A DNA stretch of 64,000 nucleotides from the NCBI GenBank assembly GCA_009746045.1, contig RPFO01001081.1:50448-114447 (forward strand), given 5' to 3'. The notes beneath the pieces are model-generated. The model did not search any database, was not told the origin of the DNA, and worked only from the letters and a program-made list of their open reading frames with translations. Positions 1 through 11,426 of the stretch are shown piece after piece; position 1 is the stretch's first letter, and the number at the start of each line of letters is the position of its first letter. Both the position numbers and the translations under genes were made by a program. This DNA comes from Mesostigma viride. Its lineage: Eukaryota > Streptophyta > Mesostigmatophyceae > Mesostigmatales > Mesostigmataceae.

Positions 1-265
1 TCGTAGTCCCTCCTTTACTCTTGATGTATGGGACTCCGGCATGCCATCGGTTTCTAAAGGATTATATTGCATCAATGACAAAGTCCTTGTAGGCGTGCGC
101 TTGCACGCCATGCAAGGTGAGCTCATGCTTGCTGAGCTCACGCAGTTGTCCTCAACTTCTCAGTTTTCTCCAAGTTAATCATGCCAATATTACATTGAAT
201 AAAGGTGCATCATTCATTGTTTGGGCCTAAACTGACTTGTTGTCGGTTCAGCCCTTGTGTTTTTT

Positions 266-600
266 ACCACTTTTGTGCTCGTCGTGGTGTTCTTTTTACC
301 ACTTCAGCCACTTTTTATCACTTTTTACCACTTTTACTGCTTTTTACTGCTTTTTACTGCTTTTTACCACCATTTTCCACCTTTTACCACTTTTACCACC
401 TCCGTTAGGTGGTAAAAGTGGTAAAAGGTGGTATTTTTTACTGCTTTTTACTGCTTTTTACTGCTTTTTACTGCTTTTTACTGCTTTTTACTGCTTTTTA
501 CTGCTTTTTACTGCTTTTTACTGCTTTTTACTGCTTTTTGGTGGTAAAAAGTGGTCAAAAGTGGTAAAAGTGGTATTTTTTACCACCAACGAGTTCCTAG
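266..600. repeat. Pyrimidine-rich low-complexity tract with a perfect hairpin
   Basis: A run of TTTTACCAC and CTGCTTTTTA units. From about 439 to 540 the 10-bp unit CTGCTTTTTA repeats about ten times. At 377-400 and 408-431 a 24-bp sequence is followed, after a 7-nt loop, by its exact reverse complement; the arms are built from CCACTTTTA blocks. The remainder continues as GTGGTAAAA blocks. The short ORFs through it are low-complexity Phe/Leu/Tyr strings and do not look like genes. Confidence 0.85.
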
Positions 601-1467
601 TGTGAGAACAGAACCGTCACGTCCCAGATCTTATTCACAAATTGTATTATATAGCTCTTTCTCACTAGGTACAGTAACCTCACCAGTTTAGGTAAAGTCA
701 GATGAGGCGTTTGGAATAGAGGAGAGCCAGGTCGTTACAATGGTAGCGGAGATATTTTAGGTGAACGCGACGAAGTTCCCTTGCCACGGTCACCTTATAC
801 GCCAGAGACCGTCCAAGGCCGGGGTGCCGGAGAAGACACGCTCTTGACAGGTAAAGGGCGGGTCGCCTGCAAGCTAGCTGGGTAGTGCTGCATGCCCGAT
901 TCGCCCGGGACACGCCCTGCATGCCTAGAAGTTAGACCTGCTCAAAGCGGATGAACTCCTCACGTAGCTAGCTTCCTTTTCCTTTTCCTCCTGTGTGTTC
1001 ATTTCCTTGCTGAGTGCTGTTTGACGTTAGATAGTGGGTTAGTTAGACGGTTCAATCGTGCTGGTTAGGGAGACGATTAGCGTCTCGTTAGACTACACCT
1101 CTTTTCCGTGCATGCTGCTGCGTTTCTTTAGATGATTTCTCGTGCAGAACCTTGAGCCGGCTGCTCACATACCAATCGGTGCTGGATTCCTGGTCTACTT
1201 TCTGGATTCTGCTTTCAGATCCGGCAACGACAGCCGATCCTACACCTCCTGTAACGTCTAGTTCCACAGTTTCGCCTCGACCAGGTACGTTACCATGCAG
1301 GGTGCTGGGCTACATCGTTTTTCCAACCGTCCTCTCTCCGGCAGCTCCTCTATAGTAGTAATAATAGCCGTGCAAAATACTATGCTGTCATCACTTGGTG
1401 AGCTAATAATGCTCATTTTATCTATGACTAACCTGCTTCAAGCGGAGGTTTTTTTAGGGTATTATTT
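601..1467. other. No recognisable feature
   Basis: I see no convincing gene, repeat or RNA here. It may include the degenerate 3' part of the LINE lying to its right, which is on the - strand, but no motif proves this. Confidence 0.4.
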
Positions 1468-2886
1468 TTATTTAAATAAAATTATACTATTAATATTTTT
1501 GAATCTCCGTTTCCGCCCCGCTGGCTGCATGCCAGAAATGGTTGGCGACCTGCAGGCCCCTGGTTCCCTACCCACAATGCGAGCAAACCGCTTGCGCGCC
1601 TGAATCATTACGTATTCGACCACAATAATGAACAGGTAGGGCGAGAGCACGCAGCCCTGCCACACACCCTTCTGTAAAGGGCATGGTGGCGTGGTCCCGT
1701 AGGAAGTGCGCACCGAGGTGGTGGACCCTTCATATACAGGTTGCGGATTACAGCAATAAGGGGGAGGGGGATCCCGAGCAGTCTGAGAGAGGATGTCCCA
1801 CAGCGCAGGCCAGAAAACCGAATCGAATTAAGGCTTTTATGAAGTCGATCCACCAGCACAAGGTGCAGAGGGGACTCACCATGCAGGCTGATGGCGGTGC
1901 AGTTCTTCCACACTGATTAGGCGGCGAGTAGCGAAGAGCGCCTGTACTGTGTTGCGGCCTGCACGGAAGCCGTGCTGAGTCTCGCTGAGGTGGCCGTTCT
2001 GCAGGGCAGTGCGCAGGCAGTTCAGGATGAGCCGCATGAGAACTAGCTTGAGGGGGGCACTTTGGATGCACACCCCTCTGTAGTAGTTGCCGGGGTCGGC
2101 GGGCGACCCCTTGTTCTTGCACAGCATCGTGCGAAAACTGTGTTGCCAGGCCGCTGGGGGCGGTTGCGGCGACAGCAGAATGCGATTGCAGATATCCCGG
2201 AAGAGCTGCATGGCACCAGTGTCCTCAAACTTGGCGGCGGGTTTCACGACCGCGGCCGGAATCTCGTCGGAGCCTGTGGCTGCATCGTAACGCAGGCGCT
2301 GGACCGCCTCCGTGACCTCGTGGGAGGTGAAAGGCCGGAGGCATGTCTGACGGGTCCCCGAGCGGGCCGGCCAGTAGGGCCGGGGACTAGGTAGTCCGCG
2401 CCTCTGACCCGGGCGGGGCCGGGGGCCCGGCTGGGCCGCCTGCCAGGGCAGGCGGCCTGGCGGGCAGCGGCTCAGGCTGGGAGCAAGGGCGGGGGCGGCG
2501 CAGCTGCCCAGGACGTCTGCAGTGGCGGCCCAGGTGCGGAGCCACTTGGTCAGGGCCCCGGGTACGTCGTGGCGGTGGGGTCGGCCGAGGCCGTCTGGGT
2601 GCCCGAGGCGCTTGTACCAGAACCAGGCTCCCTTGCTGTCATTCTTCTGCAGGCAGGAGAGAAGGTCCTCGGCCATCAACTGAGCGTCGGCCTTTTCGGC
2701 TTGCTCGTAGGCGACCCGCAGAGCCGCTTCAATGCAGGCCAGGCTTGGCGATCGGGTACCTGTTGCGGCGAAGCAGCTGCCTGGCGGCGACCACTGTCGG
2801 CGCTTAATTGGCGGTGGACAGCGAGCTGTCAGCGCGGGGAAAAGGAGGGGAGGGTGCAGGCGGCCAGGCGGTACTTGGCATCCCAT
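1468..2886 (-). pseudogene. Non-LTR retrotransposon (LINE) reverse transcriptase, degenerate fragment
   Basis: The - strand encodes the stretch leading into a LINE reverse transcriptase and the first part of the RT domain. Read 2,886 to 1,468 it gives the pre-RT block (LLSCLQKNDSKGAWFWYK), a TGSDEIPAAVVK-like block, the KNKGSPADPGNYYRGVCI block (RT motif 1/2), the QHGFRAGRNTVQALF motif typical of LINE RTs, then LHLVLVD, a GIPLPLIAVIRNLY block and GVWQGCVLSPYLF. The reading frame changes several times after the QHGFRAG block, near 1,890 and 1,700, and the segment carrying the catalytic YxDD box was not found. It is therefore a dead, truncated copy. The family assignment rests on motif order as known for plant and algal L1/jockey-like LINEs. 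I cannot say whether it belongs to the same LINE family as the ORF1 copies to its right. Confidence 0.82.
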
Positions 2887-2959
2887 ATTTATGTCCCTGA
2901 TCGAGGATTTATGCTCATGTGCGCGCGGGAAGAAGGGTCGTTCGAGAGACGTGTATTAA

Positions 2960-3239
2960 TAAATAAAAAGTTGTCTAATTGATGTCATGATTGTCACATC
3001 GATGTTCTTTGAGGATTTATGCGACACGCATGCTGCATTGTCACAGCATGACTAAATCCATAAAGCCACGAGCGGACATGGCTGACGGCGGAGCTCAGAA
3101 CTTTTGCGTCTGAGCCCCGAATGCAGTCAGATCACTTGCAACCGATGCGTCTTTTCTAGGCGCATCTGCTACTATCATCGGTTACAGCTGCAACGCAGTA
3201 TTGTGACCAGCCTGGCAGCAGCTATTACGCAAAGCATAT
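2960..3239 (+). other. LINE 5' leader (untranslated)
   Basis: Roughly from 3,065, the sequence matches, in inverted orientation, the stretch at about 18,690-18,600 in front of the second LINE ORF1 copy. Both share the block around GACATGGCTGACGGCGGAG. It is therefore probably the 5' untranslated leader of this LINE family. Nothing else is recognisable upstream of it. Confidence 0.5.
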
Positions 3240-4351
3240 ATGACGAGCAAACGCTCATCTACGCAACGCACCCTGGCGGATGCGTTAAGCAATGAAAATA
3301 GGTCTGCAGCTCTGGCTGCAGCTTCGCCCTCAGGTCCGGAAGGCAGCGGTGACACTAGTCGCGCACTGGTGATCGCCCGGCAGCCCACCGGGCTTGCCTC
3401 GCCGTCTGCATCGCCTGAGCCTAAGCCGGCAGTCGCCCTGCCGAGCCGCATGGGGACGAGATCGCCTTTGACATCCACGCACCTGGCTACTGGACTCGCC
3501 GCCCCGGCAGGAGCCTTCATGGAAGACGTGTTTTTCGGCACGCACGCCTCGCTTGTAGCCCTGTGCTCGCACCTCATTTCCCACAACCGCGGCCGCTGGC
3601 CAGGTGGCCAGCCTGCCGACCCCCGGCCGCCGAGGATCTCCCAAGAGTTCTCTGAATAAATCGCCGGCCCCAAGCTCCAACGCTTCGCCCTCTGCTCCCT
3701 CCTCGGGCGCTTCGACGCCGAGATCTGGGCTTCCCCAATCCCCACCTTCCCCACCGAAGCCATCATCCGCACCCTCCTTAATTAAGGAAGCTTTCGAGCA
3801 GCACGTGACCCCCCTTGCCACAGATGTGGCGGCAATGGGCGGCATGCTGGCTGCTGAGCTCCCTCACATTTCCACCACCGTCACCTCCCGCCTCCACCCT
3901 CCTCGGCGCCTCCACCTCCACTGCCCGACCTCCACCTCCACCACCGCCCTCAAGGCCCAGCTTCTCGACATCGACCAGCGCCTAAAGGACACCACCATTA
4001 TTAGCCATCGAGTGCATGCAGAACACCGCCGGCATCACCGCCCAGGCGGTGAGGGACATCGCCACCAAGCCAGCCCCCGCTAGCTGGCCCAGGCGACGAC
4101 GCCCCTCCCACCCAGACCTGGGCGGACCTGCTCAAGCACCACGCCACCTCCACCACCTCCACCATCGCGGCACAGCTTAAGCAACAAGCCCCGTCTGACC
4201 TCCGCGAGGAGGCCGACCGCACCCTGCGTAGCCACCATGTCATCGTCAAGCACTTCGACCAGCCGGCAGGTGAGACCTCCACGAGCCTTCTCACGGCATT
4301 TCAGTAAGCGCGACATTTTTGCCCCCATGCTACTCACTCTGGTGAGCTGCG
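3240..4351 (+). pseudogene. LINE ORF1 protein, 5' part (interrupted by transposon E5)
   Basis: The protein starts MTSKRSSTQRTLADAL and is rich in Ser/Pro/Ala. The same start (MTSKRLSTQRSLADEL) begins the inverted copy at 18,541. Further on, both share a block around AEQHVTPLA-type residues, a leucine/threonine-rich coiled-coil-like region (QLLDIDQRLKDT), and a VKHFDQPAGETSTS block that resembles the RRM-like part of L1-type ORF1 proteins, which bind LINE RNA. Frame changes near 3,600-3,660 and 4,010-4,090 show this copy is decayed. Coding sequence stops at 4,351 exactly where E5 begins and resumes at 14,464 after the duplicated CTGCG. The intact order can be read by comparison with the inverted copy around 17,480-17,530. 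Confidence 0.7.
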
Positions 4352-4391
4352 AGGGGATTCATAGGTGTTTGCTCAATTTCACAAGTCTTCA
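4352..4391 (+). repeat. E5 left terminal inverted repeat
   Basis: Starts AGGGGATTCATAGGTG and pairs with 14,419-14,458 on the opposite strand. About five mismatches are visible over the first 35 positions. The outermost ten bases, AGGGGATTCA, are identical. Confidence 0.85.
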
Positions 4392-4432
4392 AATGAGTAA
4401 AAAAAAAATCTTTCAGATCTGAGGGTACCTAA

Positions 4433-4812
4433 AGCTGGACTGTTGCAGGCAGCCTGTAGACCATGAAAATAGACCACCCACGAAAATTGGGCTCATTCTG
4501 AGCTCAAATGGTGACATGTGACAGCATATATGTGCAGTTTTTCGTCATTTTCCCCCTTTACTTACATGAAACAAATATGAATAGTGGACAAATGAACTCA
4601 TTTCAGGCTGGATTCTTGCAGGCAGCATGTATACCATGAAAATAGACCACCCACAAAAATTGGGCTCATTCTGAGCTCAAATGGTGACATGTGACAGCAT
4701 ACATGTGCAGTTTTTCGTCATTTTCTCGGTTAACTTACATGAAACAAATATGAATAGTGAACAAATGAACGAATATCAAGTTGGATTCTTGCAGGCAGCA
4801 TTTAGAAAATGC
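4433..4812 (+). repeat. E5 left subterminal repeats (173-bp units)
   Basis: Two full tandem units of 173 bp (starting about 4,433 and 4,606) and the start of a third (about 4,779). Each begins with a GGCTGGATTCTTGCAGG-like block and contains GGGCTCATTCTGAGCTCAAA, which holds an internal GAGCTC palindrome. The same units occur inverted at 14,128-14,370, so they extend the transposon's inverted repeats. Such subterminal arrays commonly act as transposase binding sites; that role is inferred here. Confidence 0.85.
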
Positions 4813-6225
4813 ACATTGCCAGCTTTTACGTCATATCCCATTGAAAAAAAATAGATGAGCCATGAGCCATGAAACCTGTTCACCCAAATATGGTTTTATC
4901 CCATTTGATATATGTTCTACCAATTGTAAGGACATGTAATAAACCTATGAACCAAGGTCATAAGACACGGAATGTGTTGATCACAAGGCTGCTAGCCGCA
5001 AAGCATGCACCGAGAAGGTAGGGCAGCCATGAAAAATTAAAAGCCACATGCGGCAAGGCTAGTCATCAGAGTCTGAATCAGGAATGATGGGAGGCCGGCG
5101 CTTGTGGCGCGGGGTGGCCTTGGCTTGCTTCATTGCCGTGGACCGCTGGGCGACCTGCTTGCGAATGCACTCAGTAATGTCCGCCTTCCCTCGCGCAATG
5201 CTCGCAGGTGGAAGATTTGGCATGCAACTGCACACCGGGGCATGCGCAAAGCGCAGCCTGCACCTCATCAAATCCCACTATTTCATCGTCGCCATCGGAG
5301 TATAGCAGATGGGCCATGTCGTGCTCCTTACTAAAGGCCGTCACATGGCCATGATACCGCTTCTCCCCCGAGTTGGGGCCCGAAAATATCTTGCATACCA
5401 GGGTCCCCACCAACCATTCCGGCTCTGGCACGTCCATGACACGCGATTTGAAAAGTCCCACCGCCGTCTTCTCCGCCATCGCCGGGGTTCCGTACCCATC
5501 CCACTGAATCCAGTCGAGCGAGAGCCCAACAACAGCATCCTTCGTGTGCTGCGTCAATGTGCCACTGCTTGTCAAGCCCACCCGGCGCACCTTGCCCCCC
5601 CCGCACGCCACGAAGACAAGACGATTGTGCTTGCCTTCACTGAAAATGTGTGGGTACCTGTCCTTGTGGCGGCGGGCAGGGGGAAAATATGGGCCGAGCT
5701 CGGGCTGAAGGGCGAAAACCGCGTTGTGTACGAGTGCGAGCCGTAGCACTCAAGTTCAACCACGGCGTCTGGCGATAAGTCGCCGGTGATGTTGCGGGCC
5801 ACCGCGTACAGCAAAGGAGTGAAAGGCATTAGGGGGCTGCACAGAAGATCGCAGCCGTCCTTTAGCCCCGGATGTTGACACATCACCGGCTTCCCCACCT
5901 CGATGCCCTCCCATGCTGCAGCGGATGCTTGCTTTAGCGCTACCGCTGCATCCTCTGCGCGTCGCACAGCAGCGGGCCGCCCCGCGTGGACAACGGGGTC
6001 AACCAGCGGCACGAAGCAACGAGCACCCTCCAATGCTAGACGCGTTTCCGCATCCAGGTCAGTGGTGGCACTCGGGCCTGCTCCGCTCTGATTGGGTCGC
6101 CGCAGCGCCTGGATTTCCGCTCTAGTTGGCCACTTGGGGGGCTGCCATTCAGCAGGCACGGTGGCCACACCAGTTGGAACAAGAGGCCAGAAGGCCTCCC
6201 ACTTGTCCATGCCCTCCTTCTTTAA

Positions 6226-7925
6226 CCCCTAAATGGTCTGGCTGCCGATTTTCCGCCTAAAACTGAGTTACAGCCGACACGTCGGCCCCTTCTCGGGGGA
6301 CCAAATGCCGCGAAAACTATTGAGAATTAGGAAAAGTTTAGCTGAGAAGATCGAAAGTTTATAATTTTCCTCACAGCATGGTACTAGGGTTTGCATACTT
6401 CTGACAAAGTTATAGAGGTGTTCTGGCCGGTCAAAGTACAAGGGGTCAGGGTACTTTTTCACGTAGAACGTGCATTCCGGAAAACGACGACCTGGCCATG
6501 GCGGCTTGCGCACACGCATGGCATTTACGTTTTCGTTCGAATTTTCTGACCAAACTCAGTAATTTGATTTTATACGTCCTAAAGATGATACAGGCCAATT
6601 TTTGGTTCGCGGGAATGCCATTTGATAGGTGTCGGCAGCGTTCTTGCTGGAAAAAACTGCGATCAGGCCGGACGATAGAAACGTTGACAGCAATAACTTT
6701 CCGGCGTATTTTAAAGGATAAATCGGTTTCTTTGTACTTTTTATGATGATTTGTAGTCGTAAACGTGCAAGGGTGGCCAGAAATCGTCGAATCTAGCGAC
6801 CATGCTGCACAACTTTGGTGTGCCGAAATGCGCCATTTTGCGGCCACCGCCTGGGCCAAGGTAATGCCAGCCATGCCAGGTAAAGCTGAGTTATCGTTTT
6901 CTTGTCGATGTTTGACGTTTATATATACGTTCTAGCTTGTGTAGCACATTCTTTCTTCATTATTCATGCTCTTTCTTGACCATGGCCTGGCCCCTTCCTA
7001 AAACACCACTCTTAGATGCTTCCCTCAGTCAGTTGACCTGCCATAGTGTGATGGTGATAAGTTTTAGAGGCTGTGTGGGTTTGAATACCTCCATATATGT
7101 TTGTTATACATTTCCCACACACATATTGCATGAGTGTGAGGCAGTTGGCTGGTCTCTGTGGCATCATCAAGCATGTACCCGGTGAGTAGAAGCTTCCCAT
7201 TGTCAGCATGTGCCACCAGGTGTGCTGGCCATCACCTGGCAAGCTATAGCAGCTTAGGCCTAGTTTATCCTTGCTAGGGCAAGCTGAAATAGGCTTAAAA
7301 TCACTAGTTTGTTGGTGGCTGCCTCCTAGAATGCATGCCTTGCGTAGGGTATCCGTACCACGTTACCTACGTGCATGGACAAGGTGGCACCTGCACATAG
7401 GTGCCATGTAAGGGCAGTGTGATGATGCAGTTATGTTTCCCCATCATTGTGGAAGGGAAATGTATTGTGTGGCATGGTTGGGGGACATTTTTAGTAGGTA
7501 TTAGTAGGTAGTATGCCCACCCCTACCCCTTTGGTTGCTTTTTACCAACCGTACCCCTATGGGCTGTACTGGGTGTAACTGCTGGTATACCCACCCAAAT
7601 GATGACCCCAATGGCTCAAACTGTTCAGCAACTAATTGTTTATCATCCCTGAAGTGGTAGGTGCCTAGCTCTTACAACATAATTCAAAATGCACATTCTA
7701 CCAAAAATGAAAACGCTCGTCTTGACCCCCCTGACTTTGACGGCAGTTATACATGGCCTACCCTGCATATATGTAAGGTTGTGATATACCAACCCGAAGG
7801 GCAACTCATGGACATGCTTGGCCCCCAAGGACAGCCATTGGATATGGGTGGGTTGGATGGCATCTGGTTTGCAAAATTGTGAAGTTACAGCCGATGCATC
7901 GGCAGTATTTCTGCCCATTTAGGGG
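6226..7925. mobile_element. E1: 1,700-bp TTAA-flanked (piggyBac-like) element inside the transposase gene
   Basis: Ends are CCCCTAAATGG at 6,226 and its reverse complement CCATTTAGGGG ending 7,925. Both sides are flanked by TTAA (6,222-6,225 and 7,926-7,929). TTAA duplication with termini beginning CCC is the hallmark of piggyBac-type transposons. A GTTACAGCCGA...TCGGC hairpin lies near each end. Removing the element with one TTAA joins codons TAT TTA | AAG AAG GAG GGC ATG in frame. No transposase ORF is evident, so it is probably non-autonomous. Its middle (about 6,617-7,387) is closely similar to part of element E4 (about 21,822-22,588). Confidence 0.88.
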
Positions 7926-9575
7926 TTAAATACTGCGCGTATCCTCCAGCCATCAAGCCCTTGATCTTTCTCTGGATTCCTGGCATCTTGCCCTCCAGGA
8001 AGTCCAAATCCAAGCCTGCTAGCGAGGGCACCGTCCCAAGTGCGCGCTCCACCTTCTCCCCGTCCACCACCAATACCCCATACAACTCCTTGCCGTCGTG
8101 TTCCCTAGTCCACAGCGGGTGCTCGCCGTCGGCGCCGTCCGGCCTCCACTCGAGCAAGTCATGGAATTTATACCACAAGTAGACTTCCCCGTCCGCAGCA
8201 CGCCGCAACATCAGATGGTGAACCTTGCAGGACTTTGTGTTTTTTTCTGCCTCCCCCGTCAGCGGGTTTTCCACCCAATCCGTTGACATCGCCCAGTTCG
8301 CGAGCTCCGGCTCTTTCAAGAGCATGATCGAGCCACGCAGCGATGTTGTAGTAGGCGGCGCCCATGGTCCAGCAGACCGTGCCTGCGGGCGTGGTGCGAC
8401 CCAGGTCCGACGTGTCCGAACGCCGAAACGCGGCAACGACCGCTTCCCCATACTCCTCCACTGTGTGCCACACCGCACCCTTCAGTGCGTTGGCCCCCAG
8501 CTTGAAGTACCCCCAAACTTGTCCGAATTTCTGATCGATGTCGAGATGGGTGTGCCCCCTTGGCAGGCGATGAATCTCGACACGCGCGAACAAGCCCGAC
8601 GCCACCAGCCACCACGCCCACAGCAGCACCGTGTCGTTGCGATTTTCAGATCCCCCGTCGAGTTGCAGGTGGAGGGTATCAGGCATCGGCAGCCCCTTCC
8701 CCTCCCAAGGCTTGGCCTTGATGAGCTCACAGAGCACCCACATGAGCAGCGTGACGGTGATGCCCCCCGACTGATCTGCCACAGCCACCCAGGGGAGCAC
8801 CTGGAAGAAACAAGTTTTCCACCCGTGGGCTGCGACACAAAAGAGAGAGAAACGAAACAATGTGTTTATTCCGTTTTCCCAACCCTCGTGTTTCGCGCAC
8901 ATGTGCGGCACGTATGACTTGTTGCTGTCGATCTTATCGCACGCAAGGGATATGATCTGCCAATCCACACCCTCACGGCGGCGCTTCCAAAACTCGCGCC
9001 GCGCAACTCGCACGGCAGCCAGGTGGCGATTCCGCTCCAGGGTGATGCGCTCCAGCTGCTCCCGATTGGTTCCCGCTGCCGCACGGAGGGTACGGTACAG
9101 CACACAGTGCCCACAAATCCCCACATTGCGCCGGTTTTTCTGCATCTCTATTTTCAAGCCGTCGCTGTATTTGCCCTCGCAGACGTCGTTCCACAGAATG
9201 GTGAAGGCCGTGTACTTGTACATCATTTTCGACTCCGTTGGGTTGCCCCATACCGCGATGCAATCCATACAATACTGCTGCTCCCACAGGTTTTTCAAGT
9301 TCTCTTTCTCTAGCAGCAATACATTGTCGCGTGTGGGATCGCGGCAGCCATTCGTCTGCACGTATGCCGCAATCCAGTCCACAGCCCATTCTTTACGCTG
9401 TTGCACAACACTCGGCTCGCGTTTGCCAGCGCCTGCATTGCACAAGGCACACATCACATGGACAAGTTTACCAACAGAGGCATGAAGAATATAAGTTATC
9501 CATGCAGGGTCATCCTCAACATGCACACGCGAGAGCAACATCAGGTATTAAACATAGTAATGAAACAACAATAAA

Positions 9576-9746
9576 TGTGCCTGGCAAGCCAAAAAAAAAT
9601 TTTTCCCCTCGCGGGGGGCGCTGGAAAACGGCAAAGGCAAAGCGGAGCCCGCCGAAAGGGGGGGGTTTTGCGGGCTCCGCTTTGCCTTTGCCGTTTTCCA
9701 GCGCCCCCCGCGAGGGGAAAATTTTTTTTTTGGCTTGCCAGGCACA
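9576..9746. repeat. 171-bp foldback (77-bp arms) in intron 1 of the DUF7869-type gene
   Basis: Left arm 9,576-9,652 and right arm 9,670-9,746 are near-perfect reverse complements (ends TGTGCCTGGCAAGCC), separated by 17 nt. It lies wholly within the predicted intron 9,843-9,433. No target-site duplication is obvious. It could be a tiny foldback or MITE-like insert, or a hairpin that survives because it is spliced out. Confidence 0.9.
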
Positions 9747-10435
9747 GTAGCATTTCTCATATACAGATTTCTCAAAACAGGGCAGCAATAAGGTGAATTG
9801 CATCCAAAAGGAGGAAGGGCAGAACGATAGCATGTCTTCTTACCGTGAGAGATTCCTGGTATTTCACACCCCACGGCGTCGAGGGTGTCCGCCTCCCAGA
9901 CTTCGTGATCAAGCTTGCAGGCCGCCTTGGCGACGGCCATGTATGTCCTCCACGTGGAGTGGGCGATGCCAAACATGCGTCGTATCGCATGGTGGCACCC
10001 CTCCACGTGGTGCCGTCGCCCATGCACCAGCACCTCCGCCACAACCGGCACCGAGCATTCGTATTTCCCATGGTGTCGGCCAAACTCTGGCAAGGTGACT
10101 GTCACATGCTCCAGGCCGGCAGCGACAAAGAGCCCCACCACCAGCTGCCGGCGTTCATTGCAGGACAGCCCCCAATATTTGCTACGTGCCGCCTCCCATA
10201 TTACAAAGGATGACAGGGGGCTCTGGGGATCTTGTATGCATCTATGTTTACAACACCGCCCGCGCAGCTCTGCCGCGATCACATGGGCATTACAGGCGTA
10301 TTTCAGTACTGTTGTTGCTGATGATTTGAATCCTGCTGTGCGGCACCCACCACCTACATCATCATCGTCATCACTGCCGATATCCAGATGGTCGACCTGA
10401 TCGTCATGATCAACGTCTACTACGACGTTGTAGGC

Positions 10436-10486
10436 CTCGTACAAGGGGAATCGACGCTGCCTGGGCATCAATTCCCCTTGTACGAG
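10436..10486. repeat. 16-bp perfect inverted repeat within exon 1 of the DUF7869-type gene
   Basis: CTCGTACAAGGGGAAT at 10,436-10,451 faces its exact reverse complement at 10,471-10,486 across a 19-nt loop. It falls near the presumed start of the coding sequence. Confidence 0.85.
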
Positions 10487-10552
10487 ACAGGCCCCTGGTG
10501 GTCGGGACGTAAGAGCAGCAACACCAAAACGGCAACGAACATTCTCCAGCAA

Positions 10553-11426
10553 GCTGCCTCATCCCCGGCTAAAACAGGGGGCCTGGGGCAAGGGTCTTCT
10601 TCAATTTCCAACGACATCCAATTCCAGCGCCCCCCACCATATTCGTCACGGCGCCTCCAATAGTCTGAACCTTCACGACCGCCCATGGCAGCTCTCGCAA
10701 TTATGTTGGCACGCCTCTCCCAATTATGCCTCTCCTGCCTCGTTTGTGGCTCGATCTTCCGCTGACTCAGCGCGGCGCATGAGAGTTCCATTCAGAATTC
10801 ATTCACCGACCCCCAACACTGACCGTACAGCCAGAACAAACGAAAAGGTCTTGCATTCTCAATGAAAATGGGCTGTAACGGCATTCCATTGAGAATTCCA
10901 TTCAGAACTCATTCACCGACCCCCAACACTGACCGTACAGCCTGACTGCCCGTCCAGTCTGAACATACGAAAAGGACTTGAATTTCCTTGCTAACACCAG
11001 CAGGTCGGTCTCGGCAATTCATCTTGCATTCACTGGAATTCACTCATCGAAGCCCCGAGACTGCCCGTCCAGTCTGAACATACGAAAAGGACGAATTTCC
11101 TTGCTAACAGGTCGGTCTCGGCAATTCATCTTGCATTCACTGGAATTCATTCATCGAAGACCCGAGACTGCCCGTCCAGTCTGAACTTCATACTACCGTT
11201 GTACGAAATTCAGACTGCACGAACCTCGAGGATTGTCAATGAATGCCCATGATTTTTGAATGAACAAAGCACACTGACCGCCGTGTTTGCGCGCGCGCGG
11301 GTGGAGGTGCGTGCACTAGTCTGCCAAGAAAACACTGCAGGGCATGCGCGCACGAACACAACGAGAACGTGCCAGCCTATGACGTCGTCGACGATGAAGT
11401 TCGTCGTCCGCTAAATTGTAGGGGAT
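10553..11426. promoter_or_regulatory. Divergent intergenic region with tandem repeats between the two E5 genes
   Basis: This interval separates the heads of the - strand DUF7869-type gene and the + strand PHD/poly-Q gene, so it should hold both promoters. It contains direct repeats: CATTCAGAA(T/C)TCATTCACCGACCCCC twice (about 10,791 and 10,902), and a block of about 95-115 bp built on TTTCCTTGCTAACA ... CGTCCAGTCTGAAC twice (about 10,980 and 11,095). An alternative short - strand ORF at 10,791-10,468 (starting MELSCAALSQRKIEPQ) could be an extra 5' exon of the DUF7869-type gene in another frame. I cannot identify a TATA box with confidence. Confidence 0.5.

Larger units (their letters stand above)
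5059..10552 (-). pseudogene. DUF7869-type RNase-H-like putative transposase gene, split by element E1
   Basis: Exon 1 runs 10,552-9,844 (acidic stretch, then a Cys/His region and GCHHAIRRMFGIAHSTW). The intron has donor GTAAGA at 9,843 and acceptor CAATGCAG ending at 9,433. Exon 2 starts 9,432 in matching phase. Motifs typical of the DUF7869 family follow: GICGHCVLYRTLR zinc-knuckle-like block, ACDKIDSNKSY (~residue 400), LQLDGGSENRN (~495) and RGHTHLDIDQKFG (~530). These give candidate acidic metal-binding residues of an RNase-H-like fold. A one-base frame change lies between about 8,340 and 8,240, with an A7 run at 8,240-8,246. Element E1 interrupts codons at 7,926; coding resumes at 6,221 in frame. 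A probable 82-bp intron (CTC|GTACAC to TTTCAG) near 5,720-5,640 leads to a Tudor/BAH-like block (LVGTLVCKIF ... YSDGDDEIVGFDEV). A Lys/Arg-rich then acidic tail ends at 5,059 after another frame change. Family assignment is from memory of motif patterns. Confidence 0.75.

Noticed and set aside
5084..5749. Several + strand ORFs opposite the DUF7869-type gene
   Set aside because: Antisense shadows without domains; the - strand shows the family motifs.
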